From Caulobacter endophyticus (GTDB taxonomy: Bacteria > Pseudomonadota > Alphaproteobacteria > Caulobacterales > Caulobacteraceae), in the NCBI RefSeq assembly GCF_003116815.1, contig NZ_QDKQ01000018.1:1-63688 (forward strand): a stretch of DNA of 63,688 nt, given 5' to 3'. Positions 26,444-38,077 of this stretch are shown one piece after another; within the stretch, counting starts at the first letter, position 1, and each line of letters begins with the position of its first letter. Position numbers and translations under genes: made by a program. The notes under the pieces are model-generated. The model worked only from the letters and a program-made list of their open reading frames with translations. It did no database searches and was not told the DNA's origin.

Positions 26444-26476
26444 AAACGCCCGTCGGGTTGGTCCCGCCGGGCGTTT
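26444..26476 (-). terminator. Hairpin terminator after the DUF883-like gene
   Basis: Nine-base arms AAACGCCCG / CGGGCGTTT flank a 15-base loop. On the reverse strand the stem ends in a T-run, 41 bases after the stop of the gene at 26518. Confidence 0.65.
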
Positions 26477-26517
26477 GCCGTTTCTAGCTCAAGGGGCGCG
26501 GCGTGCGCGCCGGGACC

Positions 26518-26832
26518 TCAGCGGTCGAAGTTGCGGGCCAGCAGGAAGCCGAACACCGCGCCGGCCACGAAGGTGCCCAGGGCCAGGGCCAGCGGATGCT
26601 CCTCGGCGGCCTTGTGGGCGGCCTCGGCCTTGGGCTTGGACCAGGCGACGGCGGCGTCGGTCTTGTCGTGCACGTATTCGCGGGCGACCTGGGTCTTCTC
26701 GACGGCCGTCTCGGCGACGGTGGCGGCGGCCTTCTTGACCGCGGTGGCGGCCTTGGCGGCGGTCTTCCTGGCGCTGGCTTTCGCCGAGCCGGCGCCGCCG
26801 GCGAGGTCGGTCTTGATGGTGGCGTCGGTCAT
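26518..26832 (-). CDS. DUF883/YqjD-like membrane-anchored protein
   Basis: A 104-residue protein. The first 75 residues are an Ala/Lys-rich amphipathic helix (ARKTAAKAATAVKKAAATVAETAVEK), followed by AHKAAEEHPLALALGTFVAGAVFGFLLARNFDR, the typical C-terminal membrane helix of ElaB/YqjD-type proteins. Those proteins sit in the inner membrane and can bind ribosomes in stationary phase in E. coli; the role here is inferred only. It is a single gene between two terminators. Confidence 0.75.
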   Translation of the reverse strand: MTDATIKTDLAGGAGSAKASARKTAAKAATAVKKAAATVAETAVEKTQVAREYVHDKTDAAVAWSKPKAEAAHKAAEEHPLALALGTFVAGAVFGFLLARNFDR

Positions 26833-27018
26833 CGGCGTCTCCCGGTATGGAAAGGGGCGTGCTCCCGGGGCGCAACGCAACGCGCCGCCAGGCGTCTGGA
26901 GACTAACACCTGGCGAGCCGGTTTGGTTCGGGCAAGAGGCGTTCGCACGCGTTTTGCGCGTATCGATCCTTCTGCTCGGGCCGGATTCCCGTCGGGGCGC
27001 CCGGGGCGCTGCTCTGGC

Positions 27019-28872
<1,854 letters not shown>

Positions 28873-28932
28873 GGCGCTCTTTTGGCAGGGGCGCGACTCC
28901 GCGCCAAGGCCGGAAACGGCGGATTTTTCAGA

Positions 28933-29056
28933 TCCTTCCCCAGGAGGGGCAGGCGGCCGAAGGCCGGTGGGGGAAGTTGTCAGCTTTCGAGGCATTGGCC
29001 GGTTTCCCACCGCCCCCACCGATCGCTCCGCGATCGCCTCCCCCACAGGGGGAGGT
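28933..29056. repeat. Composite intergenic repeat, copy 2
   Basis: Arms CTTCCCCAGGAGGGGCAGGC and CCTCCCCCACAGGGGGAGG flank a core with TTGTCAGCTTTCGAGGC, the same plan as the copies at 37.3 and 59.2 kb. It lies in front of recQ rather than after a stop codon. Confidence 0.75.
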
Positions 29057-29294
29057 TCCTGGTTATGGGGATAGAGCAGCGTGGATCCCCGGCGCTCGGC
29101 GAAAAGTCCTGAACGCGATCAACCGCTTGCAACTTTCTCATGCGCCTGGATCAGACGCGCTGAAAACCCGCCGCATAATCATTGGGTCCCGTCGCAGGGA
29201 GAGGGCGCAAGGATCCGGCCCGAAGCGGCGACGTGGATGCGATCGAGCGGGGCCGCCGGAGCTGCGTGAGCAGGACCGGGCCAGGCTTAAATGA

Positions 29295-29345
29295 GGATGG
29301 GGGACGTAAACCCATCCATCGGGAGCTTGCCTGACTAGGCTCCCG
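29295..29345 (+). other. Two consecutive hairpins, possible structured RNA
   Basis: GGATGGG (29295-29301) pairs with CCCATCC (29311-29317), and CGGGAGC (29320-29326) pairs with GCTCCCG (29339-29345). Both stems are perfect 7-mers only two bases apart, in a region without genes. They could be part of a small RNA or a leader; no known class is recognised. Confidence 0.3.
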
Positions 29346-29582
29346 CCCGTCCAAGGGTTCGCGCCGCCATGCACGCCTGGCCGCCAAGAAACGGGGCGCA
29401 CTGCATGGGGAAGGGGCACAGGGCGGAAGAGGCCCGCGCGCCCCGGCCTGAGGGACAAACGATCGCGCGGGGCGTTCTGCTTCGTCGAAACGGTACTTAG
29501 AACTCACACATCCGGGCGAGGCCCGGACGCCCCGCGCCCTCTCCACAAGCTCTGCGCAATCGCGCGAGAGGCTGAGAAGCCG

Positions 29583-29628
29583 TGCGTCCTTCCTGAGGCG
29601 CCCGCGCAGCGGGCCTCGAAGGACGCAA
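29583..29628. repeat. Second-family palindromic repeat
   Basis: TGCGTCCTTC ... GGACGCA with inner GCCCGC/GCGGGC forms one long hairpin. The type (CCTTCGAGGC...CTCAGGA) is common between genes in Caulobacter-like genomes. Confidence 0.6.
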
Positions 29629-29871
29629 AGGCTCCAGCCAAGACCCTCTCCCTGAAGGAAGAGGCAGCCCGGAGGGCTGGAGGGGAAAGCATCTGATGAG
29701 GCGGCCCTCCCTTCCCTCAGCCGGTGGAGTTTATCCTCAAGCCCGCCTCGACGCGGGTTCTCCCCCGCTTGGTTAAACCGCGTTCACCTGTCGTCAATCT
29801 TGTCGCGTGTTTGGTCGCTGTGAGCTATGACACCGCCACGCGGGCGGGGCTAACGAGACCTAGGGTTACAG

Positions 29872-31845
29872 ATGGCTAACGGCGCCTTCGGCGGAAACAA
29901 GCCGGCGAAGACTCAACGCACGCCCCTTCAGGCGTTGCTGTACTGGGTGACGGTTCTGGGCGTGTGGGGGCTGATCTTCGTGGTCACCTTCTTCGCGGTG
30001 TTCGCGCGCGACCTGCCCGACACCTCCAAGCTGTACGACGTCACCCGCCAGCCCTCGATCAACTACCTGGATCGCTCGGGCGCGCTGCTGGCCGTGCGCG
30101 GCAGCCAGTATGCGCCGCCGGTCGACATCGACGCCCTTCCCGAATACGTGCCGGCCGCCTTCGTCGCCATCGAGGACCGCCAGTTCTACCACCACTTCGG
30201 GTTCAATCCCTGGGGCATCGCCCGCTCGCTGATCTGGAACATCACCCACGATGGCGGCCCCCAGCGCGGCGGCTCGACCATCACCCAGCAGCTGGCCCGC
30301 AACCTGTTCCTCAGCCCGGCCCAGAACTACAAGCGCAAGGCCCAGGAGCTGATCCTGGCCGTCTGGCTGGAGCTGAAGTTCAGCAAGAAGCAGATCCTGG
30401 CCCTCTACATGAACCGGGTCTATTTCGGCGCCGGCGCCTACGGCATCGAGGCCGCCTCGCAGCGCTACTTCAACAAGCCGGCGAAAGACCTGACCATCGG
30501 CGAGGCCGCGCTGCTGGCCGGCATGATGAAGGGTCCGGCCCGCTATTCGCCGGTCAGCGCCAGCGAGCGCGCCGCCCGCCGCGCCACCGTCGTGCTCGAC
30601 GAGATGGTGCGCCTCAAGGCCATCACGCCCGAGCAGCGCGACGAGGCCTTCAAGACGCCGGTGCAGGTGTCGGCCACCCTGGCCAACCAGCGCGCCCAGT
30701 ACTTCACCGACTATGTCGACGCCCAGGTCCGCTCGCTGGTCGGCGAACCCACCGAAGACCTGGTCGTCGAGACCACGCTCGACCTGCCGATCCAGGTCGC
30801 GGCCGAGCGCGCCGTGCAGTTGGGCGTCGAGGGCCACATCAAGCAGGGCGTCCAGCAGGCCGCCCTGGTGGCCATCGACGGCGAGGGCCGCATCCGCGCC
30901 TATGTCGGCGGCGAGGACTACGGCCAGAGCCAGTTCGACCGCGCCACCAGCGCCCGTCGCCAGGCCGGCTCGGCCTTCAAGCCGTTCGTCTATCTCACCG
31001 CCATGGACCAGGGCCGCAATCCCAGCGTCATGGTGGTCGACGAGCCGGTGAAGATCGGCAACTGGGAGCCGCGCAACTACACCAACACCTTCCTGGGCCC
31101 CATGACCCTGCAGACGGCTCTCGCCCAGTCGATCAACACGGTCGCCGCGCGCCTGGCCAACGAGGTCGGCACCAGCAACGTGGCGGCCACCGCCCGTCGC
31201 CTGGGCATCACCAGCAAGATCCAGCTCGACCCGTCGATGGCGCTGGGGGCCGTCGAGGTCAGCCCGCTGGAGATGGCCCAGGCCTACGCCCCGTTCGCCA
31301 ATGGCGGCTTCCTGGCCAAGGGCTACGGCATCGAGCGCATCCGCACCGCCTCGGGCAAGGTCCTCTACGACCACAGCGTCGACAGGCAGCCGCGCCCGTC
31401 GGTGATCGGCTCGCCGTCGCTGCAGTACATGAACCAGATGATGCGCCAGGTGGTGAACGGCGGCACGGGCGGCCGCGCCAAGGTCGCCGGCTACGACATC
31501 GCCGGCAAGACCGGCACCACCAGCGACTACAAGGACGCCTGGTTCGTCGGCTACACCGGCGGCTTCGTCGCCGCGGTGTGGACCGGCAAGGACGACAACA
31601 CCGCCATGAAGCGCGTCAGCGGCGGCGGCCCGCCGGCCGAGATCTGGAAGGTGTTCATGAGCTCGGCCCTGCCGCGCCTGAAGGCCACCCCGATCCCCGG
31701 CGGCGTCGCCGAGGTGCCCGCGCCCGTCGAGGACCCGATTGGCGACATCCTGGGCGGCGGCGAGACCCCGACCGCCGACCCCGGCGCCGCCCCGCCCCCG
31801 GCCGGAACCCCGCCGGCCCAGACGTCGCCGGAACTGCCTTACTAG
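29872..31845 (+). CDS. Bifunctional penicillin-binding protein (class A, 1A-type)
   Basis: A 657-residue peptidoglycan synthase. A single N-terminal membrane helix (ALLYWVTVLGVWGLIFVVTFF, about 21-41) precedes a GT51 glycosyltransferase domain: AIEDRQFYHHFG with catalytic Glu101, then GGSTITQQLARNLFL and KRKAQELILAVWLE. The transpeptidase domain has SAFK (Ser367, Lys370), the SxN motif in QSINT, and KTGTT. A Pro/Ala-rich periplasmic tail follows. It polymerises and cross-links cell wall. Caulobacter has several class A enzymes (PbpC, PbpX, PbpY, PbpZ and Pbp1A) and I cannot tell which this is. It lies upstream of tacA but has its own terminator. Confidence 0.93.
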   Translation: MANGAFGGNKPAKTQRTPLQALLYWVTVLGVWGLIFVVTFFAVFARDLPDTSKLYDVTRQPSINYLDRSGALLAVRGSQYAPPVDIDALPEYVPAAFVAIEDRQFYHHFGFNPWGIARSLIWNITHDGGPQRGGSTITQQLARNLFLSPAQNYKRKAQELILAVWLELKFSKKQILALYMNRVYFGAGAYGIEAASQRYFNKPAKDLTIGEAALLAGMMKGPARYSPVSASERAARRATVVLDEMVRLKAITPEQRDEAFKTPVQVSATLANQRAQYFTDYVDAQVRSLVGEPTEDLVVETTLDLPIQVAAERAVQLGVEGHIKQGVQQAALVAIDGEGRIRAYVGGEDYGQSQFDRATSARRQAGSAFKPFVYLTAMDQGRNPSVMVVDEPVKIGNWEPRNYTNTFLGPMTLQTALAQSINTVAARLANEVGTSNVAATARRLGITSKIQLDPSMALGAVEVSPLEMAQAYAPFANGGFLAKGYGIERIRTASGKVLYDHSVDRQPRPSVIGSPSLQYMNQMMRQVVNGGTGGRAKVAGYDIAGKTGTTSDYKDAWFVGYTGGFVAAVWTGKDDNTAMKRVSGGGPPAEIWKVFMSSALPRLKATPIPGGVAEVPAPVEDPIGDILGGGETPTADPGAAPPPAGTPPAQTSPELPY

Positions 31846-31856
31846 AAAAGCCCATC

Positions 31857-31882
31857 GCCCCGGACGTCCCGACGTCCGGGGC
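31857..31882 (+). terminator. Terminator of the PBP gene
   Basis: A perfect 11-bp stem (GCCCCGGACGT / ACGTCCGGGGC) with a 4-base loop, 12 bases after the stop codon; the T-run is weak (GTCTGGTTT). Confidence 0.65.
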
Positions 31883-31906
31883 GTCTGGTTTCCGGAGAGC
31901 GCCCTT

Positions 31907-32043
31907 TCTCCTCCCCCGTGCAACGGGGGAGGTGGAGCGGCGCCATCGGCGACGTGACGGAGGGGGCGACCGCCGGCACGGAGCCCAGTCTCGCCCCCTC
32001 CACCACTTCGTGGTCCCCCTCCCCCGCAAGCGGGGGAGGAGAG
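31907..32043. repeat. Composite intergenic repeat, copy 3 (variant)
   Basis: Arms CCTCCCCCGTGCAACGGGGG and CCCCCTCCCCCGCAAGCGGG surround a different core (GGCGACGTGACGGAGGGGGC). It is a relative of the main family, between the PBP gene and tacA. Confidence 0.65.
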
Positions 32044-32082
32044 GTGCTCAAGGCCTCGTCCGCCCTCAATCCGGCCAACAGC

Positions 32083-32110
32083 GTAAACCGTTGTTAAGGC
32101 TCACTGTTAA
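32083..32110 (+). promoter_or_regulatory. CtrA-like site upstream of tacA
   Basis: GTAA-ACCGTTG-TTAA (32083-32097) fits the CtrA consensus TTAA-N7-TTAA with one mismatch, and a further TTAA half-site lies at 32107-32110. It is about 110-140 bases before the tacA start. In Caulobacter tacA is known to depend on CtrA, which makes the site plausible. Confidence 0.45.
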
Positions 32111-32220
32111 GGTCTGCGACACCTCTCCGAAAGCCGGTGTTTACCCCCTGCCTGTATCACTCTGAACCAACAAGAGTCGCTCTCCACGTGGGCGCGGCCG
32201 GTTCTGGTGGATGGCCTTCA

Positions 32221-33684
<1,464 letters not shown>

Positions 33685-33775
33685 GCGGCGAGGGGCCGGC
33701 CCGGCCGGCCTCGAGGGCTTGCAACGCGACGATGTTCCGGCCCTACATGGCGGCGATCGCCAAGGGAGGACCGCC

Positions 33776-34246
33776 ATGTCCAGCGACGCCCAATCCAATA
33801 AAATCCCGCTGGCCTTCGAGGTGCAGCTGAAGATCCGCAAACCGGTAGCTCAGGTGTTCGACGCCGTCGTCGATCCGAGAAAGCTCAGCGGCTACTTCCT
33901 GCGCGAAGGCAGCGGACCGCTGGTCGCTGGCGCCACCGTGCTGTGGCAGTTCCCCGAATTCGAGGAGCGCTATCCGGTGGTGGTGCGCGAGGTGGTCGCG
34001 CCCGAGCGCATCGTGATGGAGTGGGGCTCGGCCATCGCCGGCGATCCCGACACCCGGGTGGTGATGACCTTCGTGGCGCTCGATCCGCAAAACACCATGG
34101 TCAGGATCAGCGAGTCCGGCTGGCCCAACAGCCCCGAGGGCCTGAAGGCCTCGCACGGCAACGCCGGCGGCTGGATGCACATGATGGCCGCGATGAAGGC
34201 CTATCTGGAATACGGCATCAACCTGCGCGAAGGCGGGGCGTTCTAG
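33776..34246 (+). CDS. SRPBCC/AHSA1-like protein
   Basis: A 156-residue START/Bet v1-type protein: KIRKPVAQVFDAVVDPRKLSGYFL is the usual first helix region, and VREVVAPERIVMEWGSA with VVMTFVALDPQNTMVRISESGW gives the antiparallel sheet. Members bind hydrophobic ligands or co-chaperone clients; the role here is unknown. AGGGAGGA lies 5 bases before the ATG at 33776. It follows tacA on the same strand by about 90 bases and could be read through from it. Confidence 0.82.
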   Translation: MSSDAQSNKIPLAFEVQLKIRKPVAQVFDAVVDPRKLSGYFLREGSGPLVAGATVLWQFPEFEERYPVVVREVVAPERIVMEWGSAIAGDPDTRVVMTFVALDPQNTMVRISESGWPNSPEGLKASHGNAGGWMHMMAAMKAYLEYGINLREGGAF

Positions 34247-34286
34247 AAAACCCTCTCTGTGAAAGAGGGGGAGGCCAAAGAGGCGG

Positions 34287-34643
34287 CTACCCTTCGTCCT
34301 CGATCTCTTCCGCCGCCGTCTCCGGTCGCCCCTTCCGCGTGAAGCCCTTGCCGCGCTTCATCGGCTTGCGCTCGCCCTTGGCCTTGGCGGTGATTTCCTT
34401 GAGCTTGATGGTCTGGTTGACCGACAGGGCCTGGCCGGCGCCGCCCTTTTCCGGGTCGCCGAAAGCCCTTCCATAGGTCTCGATGCGCTGGGCCACGGAG
34501 CCCAGGAATTCGCCCTCCCAGTCGGAGAGCTCGACCCCGCCCTTGTCGGCCATCCGCCTGGCCTTCTTGAGGGCGCTCAGCGCGGCCTTCCTGGCCTGGG
34601 CCCGCGGATCTGGGGCTTTGCGATCGGGCGGCTTGGCGCGCAT
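34287..34643 (-). CDS. Basic conserved hypothetical protein
   Basis: A 118-residue, strongly basic protein. The first 30 residues are Lys/Arg/Ala-rich (ARKAALSALKKARRMADKGG), followed by a more ordered part (LSDWEGEFLGSVAQRIETYGRAFGDPEKG) and a basic tail with an acidic end (AAEEIEDEG). The composition suggests a nucleic-acid-binding or ribosome-associated protein; no family is recognised. It lies downstream of gapR on the same strand, separated by a strong terminator. Confidence 0.65.
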   Translation of the reverse strand: MRAKPPDRKAPDPRAQARKAALSALKKARRMADKGGVELSDWEGEFLGSVAQRIETYGRAFGDPEKGGAGQALSVNQTIKLKEITAKAKGERKPMKRGKGFTRKGRPETAAEEIEDEG

Positions 34644-34659
34644 GACGACCAGCCTAGCA

Positions 34660-34689
34660 AAAAGGCCCTCTCCGGGGAGAGGGCCTTTT
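34660..34689 (-). terminator. Terminator of gapR
   Basis: A perfect 14-bp stem (AAAAGGCCCTCTCC / GGAGAGGGCCTTTT) with a 2-base loop, flanked by A/T runs on both sides and placed 5 bases after the gapR stop. Confidence 0.85.
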
Positions 34690-34694
34690 CAAAA

Positions 34695-34964
34695 TCAGAT
34701 CTCGCCGATGGCCGAGAGGTAGAGATCGAGGATGGCGTCCTCTTCCTGGCGCTTGGCGCGGTCGGTCTTGCGCAGGCGGACCACCTTCTTGAGCACCTTG
34801 ACGTCGAAGCCGTTGCCCTTGGCTTCGAGGTAGACTTCCTTGATCTGCTCCATGATCTCGGCCTTCTCGACCTCGAGGCGCTCGACGCGCTCGATGATCG
34901 ACTTCAGCTGGCCCTGGGCGGTGGAGTTCAGAACGTCGGCGTGCGGGATGGCGTCGTCGGCCAT
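34695..34964 (-). CDS. gapR: GapR, nucleoid protein sensing overtwisted DNA
   Basis: An 89-residue DUF2312 protein (QGQLKSIIERVERLEVEKAEIMEQIKEVYLEAKGNGFDVKVLKKVVRLRK), the full length of Caulobacter GapR. The long N-terminal coiled coil forms the dimer interface, and the KVLKKVVRLRKTDRAKRQEE part carries the DNA-facing basic residues. GapR is an essential protein that clamps overtwisted, AT-rich DNA ahead of replication and transcription and stimulates topoisomerases. It lies next to tacA as in C. crescentus. Confidence 0.93.
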   Translation of the reverse strand: MADDAIPHADVLNSTAQGQLKSIIERVERLEVEKAEIMEQIKEVYLEAKGNGFDVKVLKKVVRLRKTDRAKRQEEDAILDLYLSAIGEI

Positions 34965-35206
34965 GGAGATCTCTCGCGAAAAAGGGCTGAAAACCGGAGG
35001 CGCGGAAACTAGTTCGGACGCGCCCGGAGGGAAAGCCGATTCCGAGCGCCAAGCCGCGGAGGCCTTCGAAACCTGTGGTCCAGACATGCGAAAAGAACCG
35101 GCCGAGATCGACCGGTTCTTTCGAAGACCTTCGCGTGGAGCGCGGCCGGCGGGGCCGCGGCTTCAACGTCGCGGACGTCCCGGAGCAGAGCCCCGGGCGC
35201 GCGTCA

Positions 35207-35332
35207 TCAGCCTTGCTTGGCCTTGAAGCGCGGGTCGGTCTTGTTGATGATGTAGATGACGCCCTTGCGACGCACCATCTTGCAGTCGCGGTGGCGACCC
35301 TTCAGCGACTTCAGCGAGCTGCGAACCTTCAT
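35207..35332 (-). CDS. rpmJ: 50S ribosomal protein L36 (zinc-free form)
   Basis: A 41-residue protein, [20 protein letters not shown]..., ending [13 protein letters not shown]. This is L36 of the type that lacks the four zinc ligands: only one cysteine (residue 17) is present, so it should fold without zinc. L36 helps organise 23S rRNA in the large subunit. It stands alone, away from the ribosomal operons. Confidence 0.95.
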
Positions 35333-35483
35333 GACCGTCTCTGTTGTCAGCGGAGAGGTTCGGGCGCGCCTTAGAGCTCGCCGGAACATCCGGATGTTTC
35401 GGAGGGCGTGCGTATAGGCAAGACGGGGCCATGAGTCAATCGGCCAAGGCCGCGTTGCGCGCAGCCGCCGCGCCCTGTGGCGC

Positions 35484-35891
35484 CTATGCCTCCGTCTGGG
35501 GAGCGGGCGGGGGCGGGGGCTTGAACGACAGGCCCTTGGGCGGCGGCGAGCCAAAGGCGTTTTCGGCCTTCTGGCCGGGCAGGGCGCCCAGGCAGACCAG
35601 CAGGCCCGGCAGCACCAGCACCGCCACGCCCAGGGCGTTCTGGAGGGCTTGGCGGGGCAGGACATACTGGCCGCCGAAGAACAGCGCCATCAGCGCCAGG
35701 AACACCCCGCCGGCCCACCAACCGGTGCGGCCAAGGTCGTGCAGGCGCGGGATGGCGGCGATCAGCATCACCACCAGGGCCGCCGGCAGGGGGCGCATGA
35801 ACACCAGGGCCGAGACCAGGGTGGCCAGGATCGCCACCCCGACGATCACCCAGTAGCTGGCGCGGTTTAGGCGGGCTTTCAGAAGATGCAC
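35484..35891 (-). CDS. DUF805 membrane protein
   Basis: A 135-residue inner-membrane protein with four hydrophobic helices and the DUF805 signature [17 protein letters not shown] in the middle. The N-terminus ([12 protein letters not shown]) resembles the usual GRISRxxFW start of the family. The tail is proline-rich ([17 protein letters not shown]). The function of the family is unknown. The GTG at 35891 is preceded by GAGG at 6 bases and gives the expected N-terminus; longer frames upstream have shadow composition. Confidence 0.82.
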
Positions 35892-36032
35892 GTCGAACCT
35901 CGCGTCCCGACTTCGATTTGGTCCCAGCTTCTTAGAGCAAAGCTTGTGGAGAGGCGATGCGAACCGGGAACTCACTTTGTCCTGGCGTCCTTGTGATTGA
36001 AGCTTTCGCACGAACCCCGGTAGCCTGCCCGC

Positions 36033-37331
36033 ATGGACAAACGCGTATTCCTCGTTCTGCTGCTGGCCGGTTGCGCCGACACGACCGTCAACGCGCCGCT
36101 GGCGCCGTCGACCCCGGTCGCGCCGCCGCCCGCCGTCTCGACGCCCGCCGCCCCGACCCCGCCGTCGGCGGTCACCGCGCCCGAGACCGGCGGCCAGGTC
36201 GCCGCCTTCAACGCCTGGCTGGAGCAGTTCAAGCCCAAGGCCGTGGCCGCCGGCGTGCCACAGGCGGTGGTCGACCGCGAGCTGAACGGCCTGACGCCCA
36301 ATCCGCGCGTCATCTCGCTGGACGGCCGCCAGCCGGAATTCTCCAAGCCGGTGGGCGACTACATCAAGGGCGTGATCAGCGACGACCGCGTGGCCGTGGG
36401 CCGCGGCAAGCGCGACCAGCTGGCCTTCCTGCCGTCGGTCGAGCAGCGCTACGGCGTGCCGCGCGACATCCTGCTGGCCGTCTGGGCGATGGAATCGGCC
36501 TTCGGCAAGATCCAGGGCGACTTCGACGTCGTCCGCTCCATGGCCAGCCTGGCCGCGGACGGCCGCCGTCGCGCCTGGGCCGAGGGCGAGCTGATCGCGG
36601 CCCTGAAGATCATCGCCTCGGGCGAGGACACGCGCGATCAACTGAAGGGCTCGTGGGCCGGCGCCATGGGCCAGACCCAGTTCCTGCCCTCCAACTATCT
36701 GTCGACCGCCGTGGATTTCGACGGCGACGGCCGCCGCGACATCTGGCGCAGCGACGCCGACAGCCTGGCCTCGGCCGCAAACCTGCTGGCCAAGGGCGGC
36801 TGGAAGCCCGGCGTGGGCTGGGCCAGGGAAGTGATCCTGCCGGCGGGCTTCGACTACAGCCTGGCCGAGGGGCCGCGCGAAGTTCCCTCGTGGTGGGAAG
36901 CCAAGGGCGTGAAGCGGGCCGACGGCCTGCCCTGGACGGCCGCGGATGCGGCGTCTCCGGCCGGGCTGATCCTGCCCGCCGGCGCGGCCGGTCCGGCCTT
37001 CCTGGCCCTGCCCAACCACTTCGCGATCCGCAAGTACAACAACTCCACCTCCTACGCCCTGGGCATCGGCCTGCTGGCCGACCGCTTCGGCGGCGGCGGG
37101 CCGCTGGTGGCGTCCTGGCCGGTGGAGCAGCCGCTGTCGCTGGCCGACCGCATGGCCGCCCAGATCGCGCTCTCGCGCCTGGGCTTCGATCCCGGCCCGG
37201 CCGACGGCGTCATCGGCGCGGGCACCCGCAAGGCCCTGCGCGCCTGGCAGCAGAGCCGCCAGCTGCCTGCCGACGGCTACCTGTCCTCGGACATGGTCGT
37301 GAAGCTGAAGGCTCAGGCGGCGATTTCGTAG
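36033..37331 (+). CDS. Lytic murein transglycosylase lipoprotein with peptidoglycan-binding domain
   Basis: A 432-residue MltB-like enzyme. A short lipoprotein signal (MDKRVFLVLLLAGC, lipidated Cys14) precedes a Pro/Ala linker, then the catalytic SLT domain: GVPRDILLAVWAMESAFGKIQG with the catalytic Glu, SWAGAMGQTQFLPSNY, and VDFDGDGRRDIW. The C-terminal peptidoglycan-binding domain (LSRLGFDPGPADGVIGAGTRKALRAWQ) covers about residues 370-425. It cleaves glycan strands, forming anhydromuropeptides at the outer membrane. It is convergent with cheW across a composite repeat. Confidence 0.92.
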   Translation: MDKRVFLVLLLAGCADTTVNAPLAPSTPVAPPPAVSTPAAPTPPSAVTAPETGGQVAAFNAWLEQFKPKAVAAGVPQAVVDRELNGLTPNPRVISLDGRQPEFSKPVGDYIKGVISDDRVAVGRGKRDQLAFLPSVEQRYGVPRDILLAVWAMESAFGKIQGDFDVVRSMASLAADGRRRAWAEGELIAALKIIASGEDTRDQLKGSWAGAMGQTQFLPSNYLSTAVDFDGDGRRDIWRSDADSLASAANLLAKGGWKPGVGWAREVILPAGFDYSLAEGPREVPSWWEAKGVKRADGLPWTAADAASPAGLILPAGAAGPAFLALPNHFAIRKYNNSTSYALGIGLLADRFGGGGPLVASWPVEQPLSLADRMAAQIALSRLGFDPGPADGVIGAGTRKALRAWQQSRQLPADGYLSSDMVVKLKAQAAIS

Positions 37332-37336
37332 GAAAA

Positions 37337-37470
37337 GAACCTCCCCCTGTGGGGGAGGCGGCCGAAGGCCGGTGGGGGGGCGGTTTCAGCTGCCGACGCG
37401 TTGGCCGGTTCAGCAACCGCTTCCCCCCACCGATCGCTTCGCGATCACCTCCCCACAGGGGGACGTTCCT
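37337..37470. repeat. Composite intergenic repeat, copy 4
   Basis: Begins 6 bases after the transglycosylase stop: arms CCTCCCCCTGTGGGGGAGGC and CCTCCCCACAGGGGGACG, with a core holding GGTTTCAGCTGCCGACGCG. It sits between convergent genes. Confidence 0.75.
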
Positions 37471-37480
37471 TGATGCGCGG

Positions 37481-37933
37481 TTACGCCGCCTGGCTGACCT
37501 GCGGCGGGAACACGTCGTCCATGCGCAGGTAGGTGATCAGGCGGGTGTCGACCGACAGGATGGCCTGCACGAAGCGCAGTTCGTCGGCGCCCATGTCCGG
37601 GGCCGGCTGCAGGTGGTCGCGGGTGATGGTGAAGGTCTCGGAGACGGCGTCCACCAGGATGCCGGCCAGGCGGTCGTGGCACTCGACGACGACGATGACG
37701 TGGCGGGTCTCGGGGATGGTGACGCCCAGGCCCAGGCGGTTGCGCAGGTCGATGACCGGCATGATCGCGCCGCGCAGGTTGATGACGCCCTTGAGGAAGC
37801 CGGGCGCATGCGGGATCGGGGTCGCCGGGGTCCAGCCGCGGATCTCGCGGACGGTCTTCACGTCGATGCAGAACTCCTGCTCGCCGATGCAGAACGAGAT
37901 CAGCTCGAGGGCCGGTTCGGCGTGTTCGGTCAT
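37481..37933 (-). CDS. cheW: Chemotaxis coupling protein CheW
   Basis: A 150-residue single CheW domain: LELISFCIGEQEFCIDVKTVREIRGW, then TPIPHAPGFLKGVINLRGAIMPVIDLRNRLGL (the receptor/kinase contact strand) and VDAVSETFTI. CheW links chemoreceptors to the CheA kinase. This is an orphan copy away from a che operon, next to a diguanylate cyclase gene on the same strand. A CtrA-like site lies about 75 bases upstream. Confidence 0.93.
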   Translation of the reverse strand: MTEHAEPALELISFCIGEQEFCIDVKTVREIRGWTPATPIPHAPGFLKGVINLRGAIMPVIDLRNRLGLGVTIPETRHVIVVVECHDRLAGILVDAVSETFTITRDHLQPAPDMGADELRFVQAILSVDTRLITYLRMDDVFPPQVSQAA

Positions 37934-38005
37934 CAGGAAATCCCCGGGGTCTGGAAGGCTGGCGCGGACGTCTCCGCTCGCCTGCCACAAGAGCCCGGGC
38001 GCCGT

Positions 38006-38019
38006 TTAACAACGGTTAA
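38006..38019 (-). promoter_or_regulatory. CtrA-like site upstream of cheW
   Basis: TTAA-CAACGG-TTAA has the two CtrA half-sites but a 6-base rather than 7-base spacer. It lies 73-86 bases before the cheW start, at promoter distance. Confidence 0.35.
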
Positions 38020-38077
38020 TGCTGAAGTTTCCCGGCGCTTCCGAGGGCGAGACCGATTGTCGCGGGGCAGTCGGCGC

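Larger units (their letters stand above)
28873..29871. other. Gene-free kilobase between recQ and the PBP gene
   Basis: About 1 kb with no credible gene. It holds a composite repeat (28933-29056), two neighbouring hairpins (29295-29345), a second repeat family (29583-29628) and a partial repeat (29643-29712). I looked for RNase P, tmRNA, SRP and tRNA signatures and saw none. The last 80 bases should contain the PBP promoter. Confidence 0.55.

Noticed and set aside
28873..29046. N-terminal extension of recQ
   Set aside because: The added 58 residues are translated from a composite repeat and lack family similarity; the GTG at 28872 gives the normal RecQ start.
29100..29540. RNase P RNA, tmRNA, 4.5S or 6S RNA in the recQ-PBP gap
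   Set aside because: No GAGGAAAGTCCGG core, no tag-coding segment, no GGAAGG-AGCAGCC loop, and no convincing 6S layout were found by eye; only two unclassified hairpins remain.
32094..32110. TTAA-N9-TTAA as a full CtrA box before tacA
   Set aside because: The spacer is 9 rather than 7 bases; only the overlapping GTAA-N7-TTAA fits, so the second TTAA is treated as a half-site.
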